The notes under the pieces are model-generated. The model did no database searches and was not told the DNA's origin. It saw only the letters and a program-made list of their open reading frames with translations. From Longimicrobium sp. (GTDB lineage: Bacteria; Gemmatimonadota; Gemmatimonadetes; Longimicrobiales; Longimicrobiaceae): DNA of 34,443 nucleotides. The translations under genes were made by a program, and so were the position numbers. Shown piece by piece: positions 7,075 to 15,192 of the stretch (within the stretch, counting starts at the first letter, position 1; every line of letters begins with the position of its first letter). The stretch covers positions 1-34,443 of the forward strand of contig DASVWD010000101.1 of NCBI GenBank assembly GCA_036389795.1. The letters run 5' to 3'.

Positions 7075-8616
7075 CTACTGCACGACCACCTGGCCAGTCA
7101 TCCCGCTGTGCCGGGTGCACTGGTAGTTGTAGGTCCCCGCGGTGGGGAACGTCCGGCTCACCGAGGTCCCCGAGCGCGTGTCGGGGATGCTGCCGCCCGT
7201 GGGCGCCGCGCCCGAGAAGGTCACGTTGTGCGTGGCGCCCGAGATCTGCCACGTCACGGTCCCGCCCGCCGCGATCGTCACCGTCTGCGGGCTGAAGCTC
7301 TCGCCCGGCGTGGTGACGGTGGCCGTGCTGTTCCCCGGCGGCGGCGGGGGCGGGGGCGGCGCCGTGGTGGTGGTGACGGTGATGGTCGCCGTGGCCGTCT
7401 TCGTGGTCCCGCCCGAGGCCAGCGTGGCGGTGATGGTCGCCGTCCCCGCCGCCACGCCGGTCACCAGCCCCGACGCGCTGACGGTGGCGACCGCCGAGCT
7501 CGACGACGACCACTGCGCGCTTCCCAGCCCGCTCATGGCCGCGCCGTACTGGTCGCGCGGCGTGGCGGCCAGCTGCAGCGTGGCGCCCACCTGCACCGAG
7601 CCGCTGGACGGGCTCACCGTGAGCGAGGTGTAGGTGGGGGGCTGCTGGGGAGTGTCGCCGCCCGCCTTCACCTCGACGGTACCCTGGATCTCGTGGCGCG
7701 TGCAGTGGTAGGCGTACGTCCCCGGCTGGCTGAACTTGCGGCTGACCGAGGTGCCCTCCTCGGTGCGGCCGGCGCTCCCCCCGTCGGGCGCGATGGTGTA
7801 GAAGGTCACCGTGTGGTCGTCGTCCACCATCGTCCAGGTGACCGTCCCGCCCACCGCGATGGTGACCGCCGGCGGCGAGTACCCGCTGCGCCGGGCCGCG
7901 ACCGCGGCGGTGCTGGGCGCGGGCGGGGCGGGAGGCGCGACCACCGTGACGCTCGCCGCCGCCTGCCGGGTGACGCCGCCCGCCGTGAGCGACGCCGTGA
8001 TCGTCACCGCGCCCGCCGCCACGCCGCGCACCACGCCCGACGCGTCCACCGTCGCGCGCGAGGCGTCGCTGGTGCTGAAGGTCGGCGCGGGGAGCCCCGC
8101 CATCGCGGCGCCGTTCTGGTCGCGCGGGGTGGCGGTGAGCTGGAGCGTTCCTCCCACGTTCACCGAGCCCGCGTCGGGCGAGAGCGTGAGCGAGGTGAAG
8201 GTGGCCGAGGGCGGCGGCGGCGGCGGCGCCGTGACCGTGAGGTCCGCCGTGGCGGTGTGGGTCGCCCCTCCCGCGGTCAGCGTGGCGCGGATGGTGACGG
8301 CGCCCGCCGCCAGCCCCGTCACCAGGCCGTTGCCGTCGACCGTGGCCTTCGCCGGGTCCGACGACACGAAGGTGGGCGCCGGGAGGCCGCTGAGCGCGTT
8401 CCCCGCGGCGTCCTTCGGCGTCGCCGTGAGCTGGAAGCTGCCGCCGACGGGAACCGTGCCGCTGGTGGGCGAGAGCGCGAGCGACGCCAGGGTGCCGCCG
8501 CCGTTCGCCGGGGGGGTGGTCTCCGTGGGGGTGCCGCCGGAGGCCGCGCCGCCTCCGCCGCACGCCGCCGCGATCGTCGCCGCGAGCGCGACCGCCAGGT
8601 ACTGCCGGTACCGCAT
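7075..8616 (-). CDS. Lipoprotein with three BIG2 Ig-like domains and two cupredoxin domains
   Basis: This 513-residue protein reads as a mosaic: lipoprotein signal (Cys19); Ig-like BIG2 domain (about 42-129); Pro-rich linker; BIG2 (139-226); cupredoxin (238-317); BIG2 (328-414); poly-Pro linker; cupredoxin (431-513). The second cupredoxin has His463, Cys500, His503 and Met506. The first has His268, Cys305 and His308, but where Met should be it reads EIQG (Ile310/Gln311), so its copper site would lack the axial Met. The two copper domains share an unusual long loop (PDGGS/PTGGS to GTSVSR) and probably arose by internal duplication. The ATG at 8616 is preceded by AGGAGG and gives a clean lipobox; the longer upstream frame overlaps the inverted repeat and is rejected. 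BIG2 repeats usually act as stalks or adhesive modules, so a surface-displayed copper protein is likely (inference). Confidence 0.9.
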   Translation of the reverse strand: MRYRQYLAVALAATIAAACGGGGAASGGTPTETTPPANGGGTLASLALSPTSGTVPVGGSFQLTATPKDAAGNALSGLPAPTFVSSDPAKATVDGNGLVTGLAAGAVTIRATLTAGGATHTATADLTVTAPPPPPPSATFTSLTLSPDAGSVNVGGTLQLTATPRDQNGAAMAGLPAPTFSTSDASRATVDASGVVRGVAAGAVTITASLTAGGVTRQAAASVTVVAPPAPPAPSTAAVAARRSGYSPPAVTIAVGGTVTWTMVDDDHTVTFYTIAPDGGSAGRTEEGTSVSRKFSQPGTYAYHCTRHEIQGTVEVKAGGDTPQQPPTYTSLTVSPSSGSVQVGATLQLAATPRDQYGAAMSGLGSAQWSSSSSAVATVSASGLVTGVAAGTATITATLASGGTTKTATATITVTTTTAPPPPPPPPGNSTATVTTPGESFSPQTVTIAAGGTVTWQISGATHNVTFSGAAPTGGSIPDTRSGTSVSRTFPTAGTYNYQCTRHSGMTGQVVVQ

Positions 8617-8847
8617 CCTGCCTCCTGCGTGGTGCGTGAGCCCGGCCGGAGCCAGGCGGATGGTGATGCTGGACATGACGCCCTCTCGAACCGGAGAGAT
8701 GATCACCCGTGGGACGAGACCTTCGCTCGCTGGCGAACGAGGGAGATCGGCCGCCGGGAGATGACGGAGCGAATCCGTTTCGGTGGATTTCCGCCGGGGA
8801 TCGCCCGCACGTGCCGTTCGGGGCTCCCCGGTGGGATCAAGCCTGGT

Positions 8848-8923
8848 GGGCCAGCGAGCCTCAGTCGCCGGAGAGTCGTGCAAGCCTTTCCTTCCCACCC
8901 CGGGTCGGGCGGCTCGCTGGCCC
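8848..8923. other. 13-bp perfect inverted repeat in the leader of the Ig-like/cupredoxin gene
   Basis: The arms 8848-8860 and 8911-8923 are exact reverse complements enclosing 50 bases. The 729-bp gap 8617-9345 holds no gene that I can support, only this structure, a possible minus-strand promoter (8981-9009) and a dispersed repeat module (9185-9224). The structure would lie in the untranslated leader of the minus-strand gene that starts at 8616. No known riboswitch consensus was recognised. Confidence 0.5.
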
Positions 8924-8980
8924 GGTCTGTCGCTTTCACCGCCACTGGAAGGCAGGACCGATACCGCGTGCAGGTGCGGA

Positions 8981-9009
8981 TGTTTAAACAAGTTGAAACC
9001 CCTTGCCAA
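8981..9009 (-). promoter_or_regulatory. Possible promoter of the cupredoxin cluster
   Basis: On the minus strand TTGGCA (9004-9009) stands 17 bp from TAAACA (8981-8986). The -10 region overlaps a 10-bp palindrome, TGTTTAAACA (8981-8990), which could be a regulator site. The leader before the ATG at 8616 would be about 360 bases. The -10 match is moderate. Confidence 0.4.
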
Positions 9010-9184
9010 TCAGATGTTTGCGGTGCGTCGGCGCCCATTTCGACGCGTCGCGGGACCCCCTCCCCGGTGTCTCACGGCGCTACATCCTGTCCCGCCTCCC
9101 GACACGGTGACTCACCGCGATACACTGCCGCGCTGTCGAATCCGGAGCCTCGCCGCACCGTGCCTGCCCCCGCACCACCGCCAG

Positions 9185-9224
9185 GCGAGGCTTCCTGCCG
9201 TCGTTGCCGCGGCTTCAGCCGCCC
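9185..9224. repeat. Dispersed hairpin module, copy A
   Basis: This copy runs GCGAGGCTTCCTGCCG, three extra bases, then TTGCCGCGGCTTCAGCCGCC, almost identical to copy C at 27986-28022. The second half forms a 5-bp GCGGC/GCCGC stem with a TTCA loop (9209-9222). A diverged third copy lies at 15047-15095. Confidence 0.65.
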
Positions 9225-9345
9225 CTGTCCCCCCTGCCCTCCGTCACCCTTGTCCCGCCCCGCCCCCGTCGCTAAAACATCCGTCCGCGCCCCGTCCGGC
9301 GCCCCGTCCCCGACCCCTAAGCTTCCCGCGCGTGAGCCTCGCCGC

Positions 9346-12300
9346 ATGAGCACACCCGAGGGCGCCGTCCCGCCCGCCCCGTCCGAGCCCGCGACGTCCG
9401 ACGAGCAGCGCATCGCAGCGGCGCTCGGCCACTGGCGGAGCAAGCTGCTCGACCTGAGCAAGCGCAACCGCGCGCTCAACTTCCGCGTGACGAAGGTCTC
9501 CACCGTGGCCGTCGTCGACGAGCAGCCGGCCGAGGTCTTCCGCCGCCTCTACCTCCAGGAGAAGCCGATGCGCTTCCGCGCCGCCGCCGAGCAGCCGGCG
9601 GAAGGAGCCGGGGCGGGATCGGGCGACGCGGGGGAAACGGCCGCGCCGGGCGGGGAAGAGGCGCCGCGCACCGCAGGGGGAAGCTCGATGGTGGGCGAGA
9701 TGATGCAGATGAACGCCCGCTCCGCCGGTCCGGCCGGGGCGGAGGCGGGGGGTGCGTCGTCTCCTTCTCCGGCAGGTCCCGAAGCGGCGGCGAGCGACGC
9801 GGCGGCAGCCCCGGCGGAGTCAACCCTCGGCGCCTCGGACGTGACGACGGCGTCCACGACCGAGGCGGCGCCGGTGCTTTCGCCCGCGGAGGGTCAGGCC
9901 GCCTCGACGCCCGCGGCGGCCGGGGAGGACGTGTTCGAGGCCATGGAGGAGGACGCGGAGCCGTCCGCCGCCGCGTTCGCGCCGTACGAGGCGGCCAGGC
10001 TCGACGAGCGGCACCGCGACGACACGCTGCAGACCGGCGCCGCGCCGGAGCAGCTCGACAGGTCGCTCCGCAGGATCGACGAGCAGGCGCGCGAGACCAT
10101 CGAGGAGCAGGGCGTCAACGCGCTCTTCCTGGCGCTGGGGATGCTGCACTACCGCGACGCGAAGGACGCCGGCGAAGTCTACCGCGCGCCGCTCCTCCTC
10201 CTCCCCGTCGTGCTCACGCGCAGGTCCGCCGCGGCCGGCTACACCGTCGCCGCCACCGACGACGACCCGATCGTCAACCCCACGCTGGCCGAGTACCTCC
10301 GGCAGAACTTCGGCGTCGTCCTCCCCGACATCCCCGACCCCAGCACCATCGCCGACGACTACGACCTGCAGCAGTTCTTCGCCGCCGTCACCGCGGCGGT
10401 CGCCAACCAGCCCGGCTGGCGGGTGACCACGGAGATCTACCTGGGGCTGTTCGCCTTCCAGAAGTTCGTGATGTACAAGGACCTGGAGGCCAACGGGGCC
10501 GCCTTCGCCGCGCACCGGCTGGTCCGCCAGCTCGTCACCCGCAAGGGCGAGGCGGTGGTGGGCCTCCCCGACGAGGTGCGCGCGATGGAGCTCGACGCCG
10601 AGTTCCCGCCCGAGCGCACCGCGCAGGTGGTGGACGCCGACTCCAGCCAGCTGCGCGCCATCGCCGCCGTCTCGCGCCGGCACGACCTGGTGCTCGAGGG
10701 GCCGCCGGGGACGGGGAAGTCGCAGACCATCACCAACCTGATCGCCCAGGCGCTCGCCAGCGGGCAGTCCGTCCTCTTCGTGGCCGAGAAGATGGCCGCG
10801 CTGCAGGTGGTGCACGACCGCCTGGTGCGCGCCGGGCTCGGCGACTTCTGCCTGGAGCTGCACTCCACCAAGGCCAACAAGCGCGCGGTGGTGAAGGAGA
10901 TCGCCCGCTCGCTCGACGCCTCGCTGCAGCGTCCCAGGCCGGGCGAGTCGGCCGCCGCGCGGCTCCCCGGCGTGCGCGACGAGCTCACCGCCTACGCCGA
11001 CGCCGTGCACACCCCCTACGGCGCCGCCGGCTTCGCCCCCTACCGCGGCTTCGGCGAGCTGCTGGCGCTGCGCGACGCGCCCCGCCTGAAGCTGGAGAAG
11101 CCGGTCGGCGGCGTCACGCGCGAGCAGTTCGAGGACACGGTCCGCGGTCTGGAGGACCTGGCGAAGGCCGCCGCCGAGACCGGCGACCCCGCGCGCCACC
11201 CCTGGCGCGACTCCACGCGCACCCTGTGGACGGAGGACGAGCTGGAGGACGCCCGCGCGCTCCTCTCCGGCCTGCGCTCCGCCGTCGTCGAGACGATTCG
11301 TCTCGGCGGCGAGATCTCCACCGCGTACGGCCTCCCGCCCGTGCGCACCGCGAGCGACGCGCGCACGGCCGTCCACGTGGCCGGGGTGATGCGCCGCTCC
11401 CCCGGCGCCCCGCTCGCCATCCTCAAGAGCGACGCCTGGAACGCCCCGCCGCGCGAGGCGCTGGAGCTCGTCGAGCACGGCCGCCGCCTGGCCGGGCTGC
11501 GCGCGCGCGTCGGCGAGCGCTTCACCGACGAGGCGCTCGGGCACGACCACGCCGCCGACATCGCCTACATCGTGGGGAAGGAGAGCGGCTTCCTCCGCTT
11601 CCTCAACTTCCTGAGCGGACGGTATCGGTCCACGAAGCAGCGCTGGCTCTCCTACCGCCGCCCCGGCTACCGTGCCTCGCTGGCCGAGCAGGCCGAGGAG
11701 ATGAAGCGCGTGGGCGAGCTGCGCCGCGAGCGCCACTGGCTGGGCGGGCGCGAGGCGGTCGGGCGGCACCTCTTCGGCGCCCTCTGGTTCGGCGAGGCCA
11801 GCGACTGGGAGGCGCTGGACGGCTACGTGCGCTGGGTGGTGGAGTTCCGCGGCCTCTGCGTCGCCCACCGCCTGGCCGACCGCGCCGCCGAGCTGGCCGC
11901 CGCCGCCGCGCCCGACGTGTCGCTCGCCACGTCGCTCGGACAGGCGGTGGAGCGCGTGGACCGCTCGCTCGCCGGGCTGCGCACGCTCGCTGGGTTTCCG
12001 GCGACGTACCTCGCAGGAGCGCCGCTGGCGGAGGTCGAGGTCCGCGCGCGCGAGCTGGAGGAAGGGCTCTCGCAGGCCCCGCGCTGGGCGGCGTTCGAGC
12101 TGGTGCGGCAGAAGGCGGCCGCCGGGCTGGCGGCCGAGCTGCTGGCCCCCGCCTTCTCCGGCGAGGTGGCGTTCGCCGACCTGCCGCGCGCCTTCCGCCG
12201 CGCCTTCCACCAGAAGTGGGTGAGCGCCGCCGTGCAGGAGCGCGAGCCCCTGCGCCAGTTCGCGACGATGACGCACGAGCAGCGCGTGGAGGAGTTCCGC

Positions 12301-14571
12301 CGGCTGGACGCGGAGGTGCTGAAGGAGAACCGCGACGCCCTGGTCGCCCGGCTCCGCGACGAGGTGCAGGCCCGGCTGCGCGCCGACGAGGCCAAGGCCG
12401 GCATGCCCTTCCTGCAGCGCGAGATGGCGCGCGAGCGGCGGCACGCCCCGCTCCGCCGGACGCTGCAGACGTCGGGCGCCGCCATCCGCGCCATCAAGCC
12501 GTGCTTCATGATGAGCCCGCTCACCGTGGCGCAGCTCCTGGAGGGCGGCCGGCCGGGCTTCGACGTGGTGATCTTCGACGAGGCCAGCCAGCTTCCCTCC
12601 GAAGACGCGGTGGGCGCCATCGTCCGCGGCGAGCGGCTGGTGGTCGTCGGCGACCCCAAGCAGCTGCCGCCCACCAACTTCTTCGCGGTGATGGCCGGGC
12701 AGGAGGCCGCCCCGCTCGCCGACGACGGCACCCCGCTCTTCGAAGACACCGAGAGCGTGCTGGAGGAGTTCCTGGGCGCGGGCGTGCCGAAGACGCGGCT
12801 GCGCTGGCACTACCGCAGCACGCACGAGTCGCTGATCACCTTCTCCAACGTCTCCTTCTACGACGCCGACCTGCACACCTTCCCCAGTGTGGAGACCGAC
12901 AGCCACGCCGAGGGCCTCGTCTTCGAGTACGTCCCCGACGGCGTGTACGAGGGGAAGGGGCTCAACCTGGTCGAGGCGCGCCGCGTGGTCGACGCCGTCG
13001 TCCGCCACGCGAAGGAGTATCCCGAGTTGAGTCTCGGCGTCGGCACCTTCAACCTGCGCCAGCAGCTGGCCATCCAGGACGAGCTGGAGGCGCGCCGCCG
13101 CGAAGACCCGTCGCTGGAGCCGTTCTTCTCGCGCGAGAAGACGGAGCCGTTCTTCGTTAAGAACCTGGAGAACATCCAGGGCGACGAGCGCGACGTGATT
13201 CTGCTGAGCGTCACCTACGCGAAGGGGCGCGACGGGCGGCTGCGCTACAACTTCGGGCCGATCAACGGCGAGAACGGCTGGCGGCGCCTGAACGTGCTCA
13301 CCACCCGCGCCCGGCGGCGGATGGTGGTCTTCAGCTCCATGAAGGGCGACGAGATCAGCCCCACGCACGCCACCTCGCGCGGCCCCGCCCTCCTGCGCGA
13401 CTTCCTCCTCTACGCCGAGCGCGGCCGCCTGGACGCCGCCGAGGCGAGCGCGGCGGCCGACACCGAGTCCGTCTTCGAGCGCGAGGTCTTCCAGGAGCTG
13501 ACGCGGCGGGGGCTCGCGCTCAGGCCGCAGGTGGGCGTCGCCGGCTACCGCATCGACATGGCGGTGGTGGACGACGAGGTCCCCGGCCGCTACGTCTGCG
13601 GCATCGAGTGCGACGGCGTGGCCTACCACTCGTCCGAGACCGCGCGCGACCGCGACCGCCTGCGCCAGCAGGTGCTGGAGGCGCGCGGGTGGGAGATCCA
13701 CCGCGTCTGGTCCACCGACTGGTTCAAGGACCGCGAGGGCCAGGTCGAGCGCCTCCTCCGCCTGGTGGTAGACTCCCGCCGCCGCGCCCGCGAGGAGACG
13801 GCGGCGGAGAAGGAAGCCGCGGTCCAGGCCGCCGCCCGCGAGCAGGCCGAAGCCGCCGCCTCCGCGCCGGCGGACTCCACCGCGGAGCGGATCGAAGCCG
13901 CCGCGCCCTCGCCCGACGCCGGGGTCCCCGTCTTCACCGCGGCCCCGTCCGTGGAAGCGGAAACACCCTCCGCCGTGCCGCCCGCCGCGTCGCCTCCAGC
14001 GGACGAAGCCGCCGCGCCGCCGCCGGTGCCGCTCGCGGCGCAGCCGTACCGGCGGGCGGACGACAGCGCGCGCCACGCCGGGACGGACATCCTTTCCGCC
14101 CCGCCCGCGCTGCTGCTGAGGGCCATCGAAGACGTGGTCGCCGCCGAGGCCCCGATCCACGTGGAGGAGCTGGTCGCGCGCGTGGGGGCGATGTGGGGGC
14201 TGGCGCGCGTGGGCAACCGCGTGCAGGGACGCATCGAGTACTCGCTGCGGTCGCTGGAGCAGGCGGGCAGGCTCCAGCGCCGCGGCGAGTGGGTCTGGAA
14301 CGCCGAAGGCACCCTGGCCGTGCGCACGCGCGCGGGCACGGGCATACCGGCCGAGCGCATCCCGCCCGAGGAGTACCGCGAGGCGGTGCTGATGGTGCTG
14401 CGCGCCACCGGCCCCGTCCCCCGCAAGGAGCTGACGAACCGCGTCCGCGCGCTTCTGGGCTTCAGCCGCACCGGCGCGCGGCTGGACGAGGCCATCGGCG
14501 CCGCCATCGACGCCCTCCTCGCCGACGGCACCGCCGGCGAGGCCAGCACCGGCATCTGCCTGCGGGAGTGA
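9346..14571 (+). CDS. Large DUF4011 / SF1 helicase / Vsr-like nuclease / DUF3320 protein
   Basis: This is a 1741-residue protein. A DUF4011 region begins at HWRSKLLDLSKRNRALNF (from about 29), is interrupted by an Ala/Pro/Glu-rich stretch (about 82-205), and resumes at EEQGVNALFLALGML. Superfamily 1 helicase motifs follow: Walker A GPPGTGKS (452-459), Walker B DEAS (1078-1081), GDPKQLPP (1102-1109), WHYRS (1154-1158), ENIQGDERD (1275-1283) and TTRARRR (from 1319). Next is a Vsr/MTES_1575-like endonuclease fold (about 1385-1470; Asp1404, Glu1421, Asp1423), an Ala/Pro linker, and a C-terminal DUF3320 with winged-helix-like repeats (about 1585-1741). By family this is an ATP-driven DNA or RNA translocase fused to a nuclease, a build common among suspected anti-phage proteins. 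The ATG at 9346 is chosen because family homology starts just after it; upstream frame extends through repeats. It stands alone in its operon. Confidence 0.93.
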   Translation: MSTPEGAVPPAPSEPATSDEQRIAAALGHWRSKLLDLSKRNRALNFRVTKVSTVAVVDEQPAEVFRRLYLQEKPMRFRAAAEQPAEGAGAGSGDAGETAAPGGEEAPRTAGGSSMVGEMMQMNARSAGPAGAEAGGASSPSPAGPEAAASDAAAAPAESTLGASDVTTASTTEAAPVLSPAEGQAASTPAAAGEDVFEAMEEDAEPSAAAFAPYEAARLDERHRDDTLQTGAAPEQLDRSLRRIDEQARETIEEQGVNALFLALGMLHYRDAKDAGEVYRAPLLLLPVVLTRRSAAAGYTVAATDDDPIVNPTLAEYLRQNFGVVLPDIPDPSTIADDYDLQQFFAAVTAAVANQPGWRVTTEIYLGLFAFQKFVMYKDLEANGAAFAAHRLVRQLVTRKGEAVVGLPDEVRAMELDAEFPPERTAQVVDADSSQLRAIAAVSRRHDLVLEGPPGTGKSQTITNLIAQALASGQSVLFVAEKMAALQVVHDRLVRAGLGDFCLELHSTKANKRAVVKEIARSLDASLQRPRPGESAAARLPGVRDELTAYADAVHTPYGAAGFAPYRGFGELLALRDAPRLKLEKPVGGVTREQFEDTVRGLEDLAKAAAETGDPARHPWRDSTRTLWTEDELEDARALLSGLRSAVVETIRLGGEISTAYGLPPVRTASDARTAVHVAGVMRRSPGAPLAILKSDAWNAPPREALELVEHGRRLAGLRARVGERFTDEALGHDHAADIAYIVGKESGFLRFLNFLSGRYRSTKQRWLSYRRPGYRASLAEQAEEMKRVGELRRERHWLGGREAVGRHLFGALWFGEASDWEALDGYVRWVVEFRGLCVAHRLADRAAELAAAAAPDVSLATSLGQAVERVDRSLAGLRTLAGFPATYLAGAPLAEVEVRARELEEGLSQAPRWAAFELVRQKAAAGLAAELLAPAFSGEVAFADLPRAFRRAFHQKWVSAAVQEREPLRQFATMTHEQRVEEFRRLDAEVLKENRDALVARLRDEVQARLRADEAKAGMPFLQREMARERRHAPLRRTLQTSGAAIRAIKPCFMMSPLTVAQLLEGGRPGFDVVIFDEASQLPSEDAVGAIVRGERLVVVGDPKQLPPTNFFAVMAGQEAAPLADDGTPLFEDTESVLEEFLGAGVPKTRLRWHYRSTHESLITFSNVSFYDADLHTFPSVETDSHAEGLVFEYVPDGVYEGKGLNLVEARRVVDAVVRHAKEYPELSLGVGTFNLRQQLAIQDELEARRREDPSLEPFFSREKTEPFFVKNLENIQGDERDVILLSVTYAKGRDGRLRYNFGPINGENGWRRLNVLTTRARRRMVVFSSMKGDEISPTHATSRGPALLRDFLLYAERGRLDAAEASAAADTESVFEREVFQELTRRGLALRPQVGVAGYRIDMAVVDDEVPGRYVCGIECDGVAYHSSETARDRDRLRQQVLEARGWEIHRVWSTDWFKDREGQVERLLRLVVDSRRRAREETAAEKEAAVQAAAREQAEAAASAPADSTAERIEAAAPSPDAGVPVFTAAPSVEAETPSAVPPAASPPADEAAAPPPVPLAAQPYRRADDSARHAGTDILSAPPALLLRAIEDVVAAEAPIHVEELVARVGAMWGLARVGNRVQGRIEYSLRSLEQAGRLQRRGEWVWNAEGTLAVRTRAGTGIPAERIPPEEYREAVLMVLRATGPVPRKELTNRVRALLGFSRTGARLDEAIGAAIDALLADGTAGEASTGICLRE

Positions 14572-14599
14572 TCCCCGATCCTCGCATCGGTGATGGGAC

Positions 14600-14628
14600 T
14601 TGCACAGTGGACAAAGTAGACGTAACAT
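14600..14628 (+). promoter_or_regulatory. Promoter of the orphan antitoxin with an inverted repeat before the start
   Basis: TTGCAC (14600-14605) and TAACAT (14623-14628) are separated by exactly 17 bp. An inverted pair TACTCT (14632-14637) / AGAGTA (14652-14657) lies between the -10 box and the ATG at 14661, where a self-binding Xre protein could act, or where a hairpin could cover the weak ribosome site. Confidence 0.6.
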
Positions 14629-14660
14629 AGATACTCTACCGCGACAGCTAGAGAGTACCT

Positions 14661-15011
14661 ATGAACGCCAAGCCATTTGCTCCCCAACTGCACTACATCG
14701 AGGAAGCGCACGAGAAGCTAGGACTCACCTATGCTCAGATCGCGAGCGCGCTTGGCACCGACGAGAGCACGCTCAACCGCTGGCGCACCGGCGAGTCTCA
14801 GCCTGACGCCGCCCACATCAGCCGCATCGAAGAGCTCCACGAATTCCAGATCGAGTTGCTGGACGCCATTTACCCTTACGCGGCTCGCGATTGGCTGACC
14901 CGTGAGGTTCCGTCCCTTGGCGGACGGCGTCCCATCGACCTCTTGGTCGCGGGTGATATCGCGCCACTTACCCGAATCTGGCTGCGGATTAATCTCGGCA
15001 TGCCTACTTGA
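14661..15011 (+). CDS. Solitary Xre/MbcA/ParS-type antitoxin (DUF2384)
   Basis: This 116-residue protein has an N-terminal helix-turn-helix (about 15-60: LGLTYAQIASALGTDESTLN) and a C-terminal toxin-binding domain of the MbcA/ParS/Xre type (about 75-110: RDWLTREVPSLGGRRPIDLL). Such antitoxins normally pair with a RES-domain toxin that degrades NAD+, encoded immediately downstream. Here no RES gene follows: a repeat and the flotillin gene, on the other strand, come next. Its own promoter and the inverted repeat are visible upstream. Base composition is clearly less GC-rich than its neighbours, a sign of transfer. It may be a remnant, an anti-addiction gene or a stand-alone regulator; which one cannot be told from the sequence. 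Confidence 0.85.
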   Translation: MNAKPFAPQLHYIEEAHEKLGLTYAQIASALGTDESTLNRWRTGESQPDAAHISRIEELHEFQIELLDAIYPYAARDWLTREVPSLGGRRPIDLLVAGDIAPLTRIWLRINLGMPT

Positions 15012-15046
15012 GCGACGCTGTTGGTCAGCATCGATCTCCGCGTGGG

Positions 15047-15095
15047 AGTCCGCGAAGGCGGACTTTGCGCAGTTGTAGCGGTGAATTCATTCGCC
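15047..15095. repeat. Dispersed hairpin module, copy B (diverged)
   Basis: A 7-bp stem AGTCCGC/GCGGACT (15047-15053 with 15058-15064) is followed by a TTGCGCAGTTGTA spacer and a GCG...CGC element around GAATTC. It has the same order as copy C at 27970-28022: first stem, short spacer, second stem. Confidence 0.5.
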
Positions 15096-15120
15096 CTCTC
15101 CCGCCCGCGGGACGATAGAA

Positions 15121-15190
15121 CGGCGCCCCGGGGATCGCTCCCCGGGGCGCCGTGCTTCGTCCCGACCGACAGTCGCCGATCCGGCGACTG
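15121..15190 (-). terminator. Two stacked hairpins ending the flotillin operon
   Basis: One perfect 13-bp stem (15121-15133 with 15140-15152, 6-nt loop) and one perfect 9-bp stem (15170-15178 with 15182-15190) lie directly beyond the flotillin stop at 15193. On the minus strand the larger hairpin is followed by a weak TTCTAT tract. It may serve both convergent genes. Confidence 0.6.
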
Positions 15191-15192
15191 GC

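Noticed and set aside
8936-8965. Cobalamin-riboswitch-like stretch (GCCACTGGAAGGCAGG)
   Set aside because: Only this short string resembles the consensus; the B12-box and paired elements around it are missing, and it lies on the strand opposite the cupredoxin leader.
5446-9345. Upstream part of the plus-strand frame that ends in the helicase
   Set aside because: It runs antisense through the cupredoxin genes and a repeat; DUF4011 homology begins only after the ATG at 9346.
9820-14628. A 1602-codon minus-strand open frame
   Set aside because: It is the antisense shadow of the helicase gene, with biased composition and no recognisable motif.
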